NCBI GenBank assembly: GCA_965206615.1
Contig: OZ242219.1
Location: 62,001 to 126,000, forward strand
DNA: 64,000 nucleotides
Reading direction: 5' to 3'
Source: VXNE01 sp965206615
GTDB lineage: Bacteria; Pseudomonadota; Gammaproteobacteria; Pseudomonadales; Azotimanducaceae
This document shows positions 9,834 through 18,400 of this stretch, piece after piece (the stretch's first letter is position 1; every line of letters begins with the position of its first letter). A program made the position numbers and the translations under genes. Under the pieces are notes generated by a model. The model saw only the letters and a program-made list of their open reading frames with translations. It did not search any database and was not told where the DNA came from.

Positions 9834-10181
9834 ATGTTGGCAGGACAATCCACACTCAGCCGCCGCCGTTTCATTGCCGCGACGTCCGCAGGACTCGCGC
9901 TCATACCGGCATTGAATCTGCTCGCCGGCGAAGGTGGTGCGCCGCAGCTCGAGGAAAGCGACCCCATCGCCGTCGCCTTCGGCTACAGCCACGACGCGAA
10001 CGCGGTCGACACGGTCAGGTTTCCCAAGCGCGAGACGGACGAGGGCAAGACACAGTTCTGCGACAACTGCCTCCAATACGCGAACGCGGAGGAGCAGGAC
10101 GGCTGGGGGCCGTGCGCGATCTTCCCGGGGAAGATCGTGGCCGCGAAGGGCTGGTGCAACGTGTGGGTCGCGCAGCAGTAG
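9834..10181 (+). CDS. High-potential iron-sulfur protein (HiPIP), Tat-exported
   Basis: A 115-residue protein with a twin-arginine type leader (SRRRFIAATSAG) followed by a short mature domain with four cysteines in the HiPIP pattern: CDNC, then GPC, then GWCNVW. HiPIPs are periplasmic one-electron carriers that bind one 4Fe-4S cluster and can feed electrons to terminal oxidases or photosynthetic centres. A caa3-type oxidase operon lies a few kilobases away, so delivery to it is plausible but inferred. ATG 9834 follows GAGGA with normal spacing. Confidence 0.93.
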   Translation: MLAGQSTLSRRRFIAATSAGLALIPALNLLAGEGGAPQLEESDPIAVAFGYSHDANAVDTVRFPKRETDEGKTQFCDNCLQYANAEEQDGWGPCAIFPGKIVAAKGWCNVWVAQQ

Positions 10182-10308
10182 CGGAGATCGTCCCTCGGCA
10201 TCCCGCGTCGGCGGGTGGCGCGGGACAGCCCCGCAGGCAACGCAGTGATTCCCGCCGGGCTGTAAAGGCACGGCGCCCGATATCGTCGAACGGACCAAGG
10301 AGACCGCC

Positions 10309-11040
10309 ATGAGCCTGGACATCTACACCGGAGCCACGCCCAACGGCTGGAAGGTCACCGTCATGATCGAGGAACTCCGGGAGGCGGGGGTCGATCTGCC
10401 GGAGGTCAATTTCCACGCCGTGAGCCTTGGTGGAGACCAGTTCTCCGAGGCCTTCACGACCATCAATCCGAATCAGAAGATTCCGGCGCTGGTGCACGAC
10501 GGCCGCGCCGTCATCGAGAGCTGCGCCATCCTGCAATACCTGGGCGAGTGCTTTCCTTCAAGCCTCTTGCCGACGGACGAGCGGCGCTGGGACGTGATTC
10601 CGTGGCTGTACTGGCAAGCCGCCAACATCGGTCCCGTCTTCGGCAACAAGCTCTCCTACACGCGCTACATCAACGACGCGACCGACGAACAGAGAGCCCA
10701 CCCGCTGGAACGCTTCGGCAAGGAAGCGCTGCGGCTGGTGTCGGTCCTGGACTACCAGCTCGCCAGGCACCCCTACATCACGGGCGACGAGTTCACGGTG
10801 GCCGACATCGCCACCTGGTGCTGGGTGCGTTCGTACAAGTGGGCGAAGGTGGACATCACCACCAAGCCCCGCGTCGTCGACTGGGTGCATCGCGTGCGCG
10901 CCCGTCCGGGCGTCGAGCGGGGCATCGCGTTCGGTGTGCCCAAGGACGAGATCGACAAGTTCAGCAAGGAACGCCGGGAGCAATACAAGCGCGGCGGGGG
11001 TGGCATCGCGTCCAACACGGCGCTCAAGTCGGAGCTCTAG
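10309..11040 (+). CDS. Glutathione S-transferase family protein
   Basis: A 243-residue cytosolic GST-like protein. The N-terminal thioredoxin-fold domain shows YTGATPNGWKVTVMIEEL and the conserved NPNQKIPALVHDG with the cis-proline, then ESCAILQYLGE contacting glutathione. The helical C-terminal domain contains the N-cap-like YITGDEFTVADIATW. The YTG.TPNGWKV start resembles the YghU/YfcG group of disulfide-bond reductases rather than classical detoxifying GSTs. A clear AAGGAG precedes ATG 10309. It converges on the next minus-strand gene with a 21-base gap. Confidence 0.9.
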   Translation: MSLDIYTGATPNGWKVTVMIEELREAGVDLPEVNFHAVSLGGDQFSEAFTTINPNQKIPALVHDGRAVIESCAILQYLGECFPSSLLPTDERRWDVIPWLYWQAANIGPVFGNKLSYTRYINDATDEQRAHPLERFGKEALRLVSVLDYQLARHPYITGDEFTVADIATWCWVRSYKWAKVDITTKPRVVDWVHRVRARPGVERGIAFGVPKDEIDKFSKERREQYKRGGGGIASNTALKSEL

Positions 11041-11061
11041 GGGCATCGGAGGCGCCGCCAG

Positions 11062-14000
11062 TCAGTCCTCGCCCGCCGGTTTCGCCCGGTTCCACAGGCC
11101 CGCCTCCGCGAAGCGCTGCCACACCCAGGGCAGCCAGCGGATGAGCATGAAACTCAGCCAGAGCGCCCACGCGAGGATCAGTCCCTTGTAGACCCACAGC
11201 GGCACCGAGAAGACCGCAGCCGCGGGGATCGCGCCGTCCGTTCGATCGGCGAACCAGCGCAGTGGGCCGCCGGCACCCTCGTATCCCACGATGTGCATGT
11301 CCGGGTTGCCGAGCAGGCCGGTTCCGATGCCGGCCACGATGGCCGCGAAGGCCGCCAGGGTCAGCATGCCGAAACCGATCTGCGTCATCCGGTAGCTGGA
11401 GTCGGAGAGCTTCGTCCCCCAGGATGGGCGGGAACCGTGCGCGAGGAGCCAGACGGCCACCATGCCGAGGGCCAACCAGGACGACGTGCTGAAGCCGAGA
11501 CCCAGCAGAAGCCAGTGGTGCGTGCGCAGGGGCGTCGATCTGAAACGCCCGAGGATGAGGCTCGCCACGATCAGGGCGACCAGCTCGGACCAGTAGAGCA
11601 CGGCCGGCCCGAGGTCCGGACCCCGGGTGAACAGCAGCCAGCGGTTCGACGGCATCGCGAGTTCGCTGACGAGGTTGCTGGCCGGCGCACCGAGTTCGAT
11701 GTCGGGCGTCTGTACCCGCAGGCCCGCCGCCGTCGCTTCGCTCCAGGTGATCGCCAGCGCGTGTTCTCCGGGCAGGATCGGCACCGTGACAGCCGCGTCC
11801 ACCGCGTCCGTCGGCACCGACGCTCCATCGCTTCGTACGGATTCCACCTCCGCCCCCGCCGGCAGGCGAACGACGTGGCTCGTTCCCCGGGTGCTCCGAT
11901 AGTCGATCGCCATCACCGAACGCCGCTGGTGGCCTCCCACCTCGGTTCGGACATGGACCTCGTCGAACGCCAGGGTGTTGCCCTCGACGGCAGCCGGACG
12001 CGAAACGGAGACCGTCAGGCGCTCGCCCGGGCGCGGGTGGAATACCGCGACGCGGCCGGTCCCGCGGTCGTCGGGCCGGCTCTCCGGTACGCCGTCGAAC
12101 TCCACTTTCCACTCGCTGCCGATGTCGAACATCCAGACTTCGTGCCAGGGCCGGTCCGTCGGTGCTCGCAGCGTCATGGACGACTGCCGCGGCAGCGACG
12201 AGTGCCAGACGAACTGCGCGTCGGTCGGTCCCATCGAGACCGCCACGCCATCCGCCCGCACCGCAACGTCCTCGTCCAGGACGGCCTCCTGCCCCAGTAG
12301 CGGAACGTCGACACTCAGCGCCCCGGTCTGCGGCGACAGCCGTCTCGCCACACTGGCGACTCTCCATTCGAGGCCGAGATCGATCAGCCTCTCCACGCGC
12401 AGGAATACCGGTAGTCGGCTCGGTTCCCAGAGTGCGACGGTTCCGGCTTCCCCTTCCCGACGCAATCGGGTCAGGTTCAGCGCCCCCGCGGGCAGGATGC
12501 GATTCTGGATGCCCGCGACCAGCCAATGCTCGGAGCGTGCCGCGATCGCTCGGGGCGGAGCGGCGAACGGAACCTCCAGCGTGTCGCCCGCCGGCAGCGG
12601 GCCGTCCAGCACCAGGGTGTGACGACCCGCCGCCAGGTGGACCCAGAGAGCGCCCGTGGCATCGCGGTACGCCGGCAAGGCCGACGCACCCGACGCGATG
12701 CGTTGCGGACGCCAGCCTGTCGGGGTCCCCGGCATGGGGACGGCGACCTCCTCCATGGCATGGACCGTGAGGCGGATCGTCATGCTGTCTTCTCCGACAT
12801 CGACCTCGGCTTCGACGATCTCCGCGCAACGCGGAGCGCAGGGCGGCGCCGCGAGCAGGCGCCCCTTCAGTTCGTCCAGAATCTCCGGGGACGGGGGCTC
12901 GGCCGATGCCGCTTCCGTGTTAACGAAGACGATGGCCAGGAGCATGGCGGATATCGCGCTCGCGGCGCGCTTCCCGGTCGGCAACGGCCATCGCCATCGC
13001 AGGTTCGCAATGTCGCAGGCGAACAGCGCAGCGAACAGGCCCAGCGCGACGATGGCGACGATGCGCAACGCACTGACCATCCAGTCGGACAGGACCACCA
13101 GCCGCATGGTCCGATCCGCACCCACCGGGCCACTCCATGACAGCGAGTAGGTTCGCCAATCCCAGTCCGGCTTGCCGGGGCCCGTCTGCAGAAGCGCGCC
13201 GTCGTCCTGGCGGGAGAGCGGCTCTACCGCATCCAGGACCGCTTGGGACCTCGCGAACGAGACCTCCACCGGAGCGTCTTCGCCTTCCGCCAGGATGGGC
13301 AGTTCCGGAGGCGGGCGGCCGGCAAGCACCTCGAACAGTCCCCACGTCTGGGCATGTTCGTGACGGTGCAGTGGCGACTCCAGCTGGGGAAAGAGCGCAA
13401 TACGGATCTGCCCCACCGCGAAGGGCACCAGGAACAGCAGCAGCACCACGAAAGAGGTGACGCGATAACCCCTGGCGACGCCGAGCAGACGCCCGGGCGG
13501 CGCAACCCGTACCAGGGCCACGGCGGCCAGCAGGTTCAGCCACGTCCACAGCGGCGCGAACGGTTCGTGGAAACTGAGGGTCAGCGCGACCAACGCAACC
13601 GCGCCGGCGACCCGACCGAACAGCTTCCCGGTGGCCAGGGTGACGATCAGGAGCAGGAAGAAGTCCAGCAGTTGCCAGCGCCCGAGCCAACTCGACGGTG
13701 CGTCGTCGACGCCCGCTGTGGCCAGCAGCTTGTGTCCGGGGGGGAGGTTCAGGGTCGCGCTCACGGCGTCGAGGTCGGCCTGCCAGCCGGCAACGGGAAC
13801 TTCGCCGCGCGTCTCGAGGCGTCCCAGCGCCTCCAGCTGCAGGTTGGCGTCGCGGACCTCTACACCCTCGAGCGCGTCGCTGCGCGTGATGAGCAGGGTG
13901 TTGCCCCGCTCCCGGGCGTTCAGGAGCGCGTACGGTGCGGCCATGTCCAGGCGCCAGCCGTGCCGCATCGTTCCGGAGAGGGAGTCGGCGAACACGAAAC

Positions 14001-15078
14001 CGGCCCCGTCGAAGTCCAGCCACAGGTCGCGATGGAGCAGCAGGGTGTTGCCCGTGTCCTCGAGCCCCCGATTTCGCTCTACCACGAGCAGCGACTCCCC
14101 GGGCTCGATGCGGAAGGCCGGCAGGCCGGGCCACGGCGAGCCAACCTGGCTCGGATCGACCGCCCGCGGCGCTTCGGGGAGGGTCGCGCGCAATCGCGGA
14201 TTGGCCTGGTAGCTCCAGATCTCGGAGTCGGGCAAGTTGCTTTCGCCCTGGGGCAGCGTGACGCTGTCCGCCACGCCCGATGCCCGGGCCCTGAGCGTGA
14301 TCCGCCAGCTGCCGGGGCGCACCTGGATCTGCAGATCGCCGTCGGGCGACAGCCGCAGGGGAAGTGTGCCTGCCAGCGAGAGCGGGATGAAACCCTCCGG
14401 CAGGGCGGGTGCGATCCGTTCCTGCCGCACCGTACCCGCGACGGTGATCTCGAACACCGTTTCGAGCCGCGTGGGCACGTCGTCGGCGATGCGCCGGAAC
14501 GCTCGCGTCGACAGCTCGTCCGGAACCGCTTGCGTCACGCTGCCTTCACCCAGCCAAAGCCCCTGGTCCGTGCGCCTCGGCAGCACGACGTGCTGACCGT
14601 CCACGGTGAGCGCCAGCAACCCGCTGACGCCGGGCACCTGGAGCGTTGCCGGCCGTTCGTCCCAGGCGAACGTGCCGCTCACGTCGTGCGTACCCGGCTG
14701 CAAGCGGATCGAGGGCACGCCGTCCCGCAATACCACTTCCGCGCCCCTTCGTGCGGCCGTCACGTCCTGCGGCCACACCTTGCCGCTCCCCGGCAACGGC
14801 ACCCAATCGTCGTCGCCGTGGACCGTCCAGGTTTGCTCGAACCGACCACCGTCCGCGGTCACCGACAGGTCCAGCTGCTCCGGCCAGGCGCAAATGAAGT
14901 CAGCCCGTGTCGTGACGGGGCTGTTGTAGAGGAACGGGCAGCGACGGTGCTCTTCGCCGTGCAGGACCCAGTCCTGCCAGTCCTGCAGATCCTCGGGGAC
15001 ATGGATGGGGCGATCCTGGCCGTGGCCGGCGATGCATGCCAGGACGGCACAGATGGAAACAGCTGCTCGAGCGTCCAC
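11062..15078 (-). CDS. Very large exported/membrane protein of unknown function
   Basis: I do not recognise the family. The 1338-residue product starts with a signal peptide (about residues 1-20). A long, probably beta-rich extracytoplasmic region (about 20-480) follows. Then comes a block of hydrophobic helices (about 480-590, including LLDFFLLLIVTLATG and VVLLLFLVPFAVG), a periplasmic stretch, one or two more helices near 690-745, a second beta-rich region (about 760-1170), and a final group of about five helices (LGLGFSTSSWLALGMVAVWL, LTLAAFAAIVAGIG) to the end. The GTG at 15078 follows GGAGGA and starts directly on the signal peptide. It stands alone and is convergent with the GST gene. 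The Trp-rich ends of the helices suggest a true membrane complex component. Confidence 0.75.
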   Translation of the reverse strand: MDARAAVSICAVLACIAGHGQDRPIHVPEDLQDWQDWVLHGEEHRRCPFLYNSPVTTRADFICAWPEQLDLSVTADGGRFEQTWTVHGDDDWVPLPGSGKVWPQDVTAARRGAEVVLRDGVPSIRLQPGTHDVSGTFAWDERPATLQVPGVSGLLALTVDGQHVVLPRRTDQGLWLGEGSVTQAVPDELSTRAFRRIADDVPTRLETVFEITVAGTVRQERIAPALPEGFIPLSLAGTLPLRLSPDGDLQIQVRPGSWRITLRARASGVADSVTLPQGESNLPDSEIWSYQANPRLRATLPEAPRAVDPSQVGSPWPGLPAFRIEPGESLLVVERNRGLEDTGNTLLLHRDLWLDFDGAGFVFADSLSGTMRHGWRLDMAAPYALLNARERGNTLLITRSDALEGVEVRDANLQLEALGRLETRGEVPVAGWQADLDAVSATLNLPPGHKLLATAGVDDAPSSWLGRWQLLDFFLLLIVTLATGKLFGRVAGAVALVALTLSFHEPFAPLWTWLNLLAAVALVRVAPPGRLLGVARGYRVTSFVVLLLFLVPFAVGQIRIALFPQLESPLHRHEHAQTWGLFEVLAGRPPPELPILAEGEDAPVEVSFARSQAVLDAVEPLSRQDDGALLQTGPGKPDWDWRTYSLSWSGPVGADRTMRLVVLSDWMVSALRIVAIVALGLFAALFACDIANLRWRWPLPTGKRAASAISAMLLAIVFVNTEAASAEPPSPEILDELKGRLLAAPPCAPRCAEIVEAEVDVGEDSMTIRLTVHAMEEVAVPMPGTPTGWRPQRIASGASALPAYRDATGALWVHLAAGRHTLVLDGPLPAGDTLEVPFAAPPRAIAARSEHWLVAGIQNRILPAGALNLTRLRREGEAGTVALWEPSRLPVFLRVERLIDLGLEWRVASVARRLSPQTGALSVDVPLLGQEAVLDEDVAVRADGVAVSMGPTDAQFVWHSSLPRQSSMTLRAPTDRPWHEVWMFDIGSEWKVEFDGVPESRPDDRGTGRVAVFHPRPGERLTVSVSRPAAVEGNTLAFDEVHVRTEVGGHQRRSVMAIDYRSTRGTSHVVRLPAGAEVESVRSDGASVPTDAVDAAVTVPILPGEHALAITWSEATAAGLRVQTPDIELGAPASNLVSELAMPSNRWLLFTRGPDLGPAVLYWSELVALIVASLILGRFRSTPLRTHHWLLLGLGFSTSSWLALGMVAVWLLAHGSRPSWGTKLSDSSYRMTQIGFGMLTLAAFAAIVAGIGTGLLGNPDMHIVGYEGAGGPLRWFADRTDGAIPAAAVFSVPLWVYKGLILAWALWLSFMLIRWLPWVWQRFAEAGLWNRAKPAGED

Positions 15079-15337
15079 GGATCCTCCCGAAGACTGTTGA
15101 CGACACCTCGTGGTCCGTCTTAGCCGACCGTCCGGCGGCGCGCAACAGCCGATGCTCAAGTCTCGAAGGGCGATACCGGACGGGGTCACGACGCGGCGCG
15201 TCGGGCGACGCCGTACCCGGCCCCTCCGCCGGCGCTACGCCGTCGACGTGGTGGACCTTGCCGTCACGAGCGAGGCGGCCGGGGAGCCCAGGCCTGTGCC
15301 GGCGCGTGATCGGCCGGCGCCCAATCCGGGAGGGGGC

Positions 15338-15371
15338 CGGGTCGGGCGCGCCGCAAAAGCGGCCCGACCCG
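15338..15371 (-). terminator. Hairpin downstream of the cytochrome oxidase operon
   Basis: CGGGTCGGG (15338-15346) pairs perfectly with CCCGACCCG (15363-15371), and inner GC pairs extend the stem around an AAAA/TTTT loop. It lies nine bases beyond the stop codon of the last cox gene. There is no strong T-tract, so it may be a Rho-assisted or RNA-stabilising hairpin. The rest of the gap up to the start of the 1338-residue gene holds nothing recognised. Confidence 0.6.
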
Positions 15372-15379
15372 CTACGAGA

Positions 15380-15730
15380 TCAGTGGGACGGCGGGGGCAG
15401 CGGCAGGGGCGCGGGGTCCGCGCCGAAGTGGACGACCCGCGTCAGCCACGTGTAGTCCGATTCCATCGCCATCAGGCTCACCAGCACGAGGAGCGCTCCC
15501 GGCGGCACCAGGATCGCCGTGATCAGCGCCACGCGCTCCCAGCGCATGTGCATGAAGATCGCGACGATGAAGCCCGCCTTCAGCATCATGAAGATGAGGA
15601 TGAGCGACCAGCGCGTGTACCCCTGGAAGCCGGCGTAATCGACCATGTAGGAGGCCGCGCTCAGCACGAAGAGCAACCCCCAGATCGCGAAGTAGATCGA
15701 GATGGGGTGTTGTTGACCGGATTCCGCCAT
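15380..15730 (-). CDS. Cytochrome c oxidase subunit IV
   Basis: A 116-residue membrane protein with three hydrophobic helices, including WGLLFVLSAASYMVDYAG, LILIFMMLKAGFIVAIFMHM and LITAILVPPGALLVLVSLMA. KAGFIVAIFMHMRWE is the hallmark of the prokaryotic subunit IV (CtaF/COX4_pro) family, which helps stabilise the haem-copper oxidase core. It is the last gene of the cox operon, 85 bases after subunit III. I chose ATG 15730, which begins MAESGQQHP; the frame is open further upstream but that part overlaps coxC. Confidence 0.88.
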   Translation of the reverse strand: MAESGQQHPISIYFAIWGLLFVLSAASYMVDYAGFQGYTRWSLILIFMMLKAGFIVAIFMHMRWERVALITAILVPPGALLVLVSLMAMESDYTWLTRVVHFGADPAPLPLPPPSH

Positions 15731-15815
15731 GACTGCCCTCAACCTGAAATGCCCTATCGGATTGCGTCCACCGAGGTAGGATCCGCCTGCCAGAGCGCCT
15801 CTACCGGAGCGCCTC

Positions 15816-16481
15816 CTACCAGAGGTAGAAAAACGCGAAGATGAAAACCCAGACGAGATCGACGAAGTGCCAGTAGAGGCCCGTGATCTCGATGATGTCG
15901 TAGCCCTTTTCCTTGTAGCGGCCGCGCCAGACGCGCCAGGCGACGATCGCGAGATAGACCACGCCGGCCGACACATGCAGCCCGTGGAAGCCCGTGATCA
16001 TGAAGAAGCAGGACCCGAACTGGGCCGCGCCCATGGGGTTGCCCCAGGGACGCACGCCTTCGTCCAGGATCAGCTTGGTCCATTCGAATGCCTGCATGCC
16101 GACGAACGAAGCACCGAACAACGCCGTAACGACCATCAGCAGCGCGGCGGGCCCCGGCCTGCGCCGATAGCCCATGTTCACGGCCATCGCCATCGTCCCG
16201 CTGGAGCTGATCAGGATGAAGGTCATGATCGCGATCAGCAGCAGCGGTACGGGGGTGCCCATCACCTCGAGGGCGAAGACCTCGCTCGGATTCGGCCAGG
16301 GCTCCGCGGTCGTCATCCGCACCGTCATGTAGGAGGTGAGGAAGCAGGTAAAGATGAATGTGTCGGAGAGAAGGAAGATCCACATCATCGCCTTGCCCCA
16401 GGGAACGCCCCTGAAGACGGCGACGTCGGCCCCCCAGTCGTCGACGAGTTGCAGATTGCGCAATCCGGTTGCTTCGGCCAT
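15816..16481 (-). CDS. coxC: Cytochrome c oxidase subunit III
   Basis: A 221-residue subunit of the aa3-type oxidase with about five helices, starting with WGKAMMWIFLLSDTFIFTCF and containing VMGTPVPLLLIAIMTFILIS and the conserved GFHGLHVSAGVVYLA near residue 165, then YWHFVDLVWVFIFAFFYLW at the C-terminus. Subunit III shields the proton-entry side and stabilises catalysis. It is the short five-helix form rather than the seven-helix type of mitochondria. It follows coxA after about 95 bases. No Cox11/CtaG assembly gene lies between coxA and coxC, where many proteobacterial operons keep it. Confidence 0.93.
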   Translation of the reverse strand: MAEATGLRNLQLVDDWGADVAVFRGVPWGKAMMWIFLLSDTFIFTCFLTSYMTVRMTTAEPWPNPSEVFALEVMGTPVPLLLIAIMTFILISSSGTMAMAVNMGYRRRPGPAALLMVVTALFGASFVGMQAFEWTKLILDEGVRPWGNPMGAAQFGSCFFMITGFHGLHVSAGVVYLAIVAWRVWRGRYKEKGYDIIEITGLYWHFVDLVWVFIFAFFYLW

Positions 16482-16576
16482 CCGGTCGTTGGCTCCTTTC
16501 TGGTTTCGCCCTCCGCGGTCGCGGAGGGCGCGGTGGAAATCCGTTGCCCTGTAAGGCCCGCCCTACTATGCCCGCC

Positions 16577-18322
16577 CTATGCCACCTGTTCCCCGGCCGC
16601 CCGCGGCTCTGTCTGCGGCACGAAGTCGTCCTCCACACCCGGAACGCTGTAGTCGTACGCCCAGCGGTGGACGGTCGGCAGCTTCTCGGCCCAGTTACCG
16701 TGACGGGGAGGCGTCTCCGGGGTTTGCCACTCGAGGCTCGTCGCCTGCCACGGGTTGTGGCCGGAGTCCCTGCCCTTGAAGTAGCTGTAGAACAGGTTCC
16801 AGATGAACACGAACTGGAAGACGCCGACGATCAGTGCGGCGATCGTGATGCTCTGGTTCAGCATGATGACCGATTCGTCGATGATCGCCATGTCGCCGTT
16901 GGCGAAGTAGCGCCGCGGCACGCCCACGAAACCGAGGTAGTGCATCGGGTAGTAGATCATGTAGGTGCCGAGGAACGTCACCCAGAAGTGGATGTGTCCG
17001 AGCGTGTCGTTCAGCATCTTGCCGGTCATCTTCGGATACCAGTGATAGATCGCCCCGAAGATGACGAGGATCGGCGAGACGCCCATCACCATGTGGAAGT
17101 GGGCCACCACGAAGTACGTATCCGAGAGCGGCACGTCCACGATCACGTTGCCGAGGAAGAGCCCGGTGATCCCGCCCATCACGAACGTGATCACGAAGGC
17201 GATGGCGAACAGCATCGGTACCGTCAGGTGGATGTTCGCCCGCCACAGGGTGAGGGTCCAGTTGTAGACCTTGATCGCGGTGGGCACGGCGATGATGAGC
17301 GTCGTCGTTGCGAAGAAGAACCCGAACCACGGATGCATCCCGCTGACGTACATGTGGTGTGCCCACACGACGAAGCTCAGCACGCCGATGGCCACGATCG
17401 CCCAGACCATCATGCGGTAGCCGAAGATGTTCTTGCGGGCGTGCGTGCTGATCAGGTCTGAGACGATGCCGAACGCGGGCAGCGCCACGATGTACACCTC
17501 GGGGTGCCCGAAGAACCAGAACAGGTGTTGGAACAGCAGCGGGCTGCCGCCGCTGTGATCGAGCGAGTCGCCGAGCGAGACGACCGCCGGCATGAAGAAG
17601 CTGGTGCCGATCGTCTTGTCGAGGATCATCATGATGGCGCTGACGAAGAGCGCGGGGAACGCCAGCAGGCCGAGCACCGTGGCCATGAAGATGCCCCAGA
17701 TCGAGAGCGGCATGCGCATCAGGGACATGCCGCGCGTGCGGCCCTGCAGGATCGTCGTGACGTAATTGAGCCCGCCCATCGTGAACGCCACGATGAACAC
17801 GGCCAGGGACCCCAGCATCAGGAGGATGCCCCAGTCCACGCCGGGCGTTCCGGTCAGGATCGCCTGCGGCGGATAGAGCGTCCATCCCGCCCCGGTCGGC
17901 CCGCCGGGTACGAAGTAGCTCGCCAGCAGGATGACGACGGACACGAAATAGACGTGGTAGCTGATCATGTTGACGAACGGGAACACCATGTCCCGCGCGC
18001 CGAGCATCAGCGGGACCAGATAGTTGCCGAACCCCCCGAGCAGGAGGGCCGTCAGCAGGTAGATCACCATGATCATGCCGTGCATGGTGATGAACTGGTA
18101 ATAGGCCTGCGGGTCGATGAAGTCGAACGCGTCGGGGAAGCCGAGCTGCAGCCGCATCAGGGCGGACAGGGCCAGGGCGATGAGCCCCACGCCGATGGCC
18201 GTGATGCCGTACTGGATCGCGATCACCTTGTGGTCCTGGCTGAACCAGTACTTCGTGATCCAGCTATGCGGGTGGTGAACCTCGATCGCCTCTTGATACG
18301 GGATCTGTGCTTCAACCGCCAT
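16577..18322 (-). CDS. coxA: Cytochrome c oxidase subunit I (aa3 type)
   Basis: The 581-residue catalytic subunit, with about 12 helices and three metal centres. Visible ligands and channel residues: ITMHGMIMVIY (haem a His), WFFGHPEVYIVALP (CuB His, D-channel Glu and the His-Tyr cross-link), VWAHHMYVSGM (CuB histidines), VPTAIKVYNW (K-channel Lys), and VVAHFHMVMG (haem ligands). This pattern is that of A1-type proton-pumping oxidases. ATG 18322 is preferred over the in-frame ATG at 18337 because GGAGGT sits seven bases before it. It reduces oxygen using electrons delivered through subunit II. Confidence 0.96.
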   Translation of the reverse strand: MAVEAQIPYQEAIEVHHPHSWITKYWFSQDHKVIAIQYGITAIGVGLIALALSALMRLQLGFPDAFDFIDPQAYYQFITMHGMIMVIYLLTALLLGGFGNYLVPLMLGARDMVFPFVNMISYHVYFVSVVILLASYFVPGGPTGAGWTLYPPQAILTGTPGVDWGILLMLGSLAVFIVAFTMGGLNYVTTILQGRTRGMSLMRMPLSIWGIFMATVLGLLAFPALFVSAIMMILDKTIGTSFFMPAVVSLGDSLDHSGGSPLLFQHLFWFFGHPEVYIVALPAFGIVSDLISTHARKNIFGYRMMVWAIVAIGVLSFVVWAHHMYVSGMHPWFGFFFATTTLIIAVPTAIKVYNWTLTLWRANIHLTVPMLFAIAFVITFVMGGITGLFLGNVIVDVPLSDTYFVVAHFHMVMGVSPILVIFGAIYHWYPKMTGKMLNDTLGHIHFWVTFLGTYMIYYPMHYLGFVGVPRRYFANGDMAIIDESVIMLNQSITIAALIVGVFQFVFIWNLFYSYFKGRDSGHNPWQATSLEWQTPETPPRHGNWAEKLPTVHRWAYDYSVPGVEDDFVPQTEPRAAGEQVA

Positions 18323-18400
18323 CGGTGTTACCTCCATCCTCGCGCGCCCGTCCTGCCGGGCGCGGCCGATGCGCTCCGGACAGTCGCTTGCGCACGCCTG

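Noticed and set aside
13243..15123. Long plus-strand frame opposite the 1338-residue gene
   Set aside because: Low-complexity Arg/Gln/His-rich translation; the minus-strand frame has signal peptide and helices.
16469..17461. Plus-strand His/Asp-rich frame opposite coxA
   Set aside because: Shadow of the strongly conserved oxidase gene.
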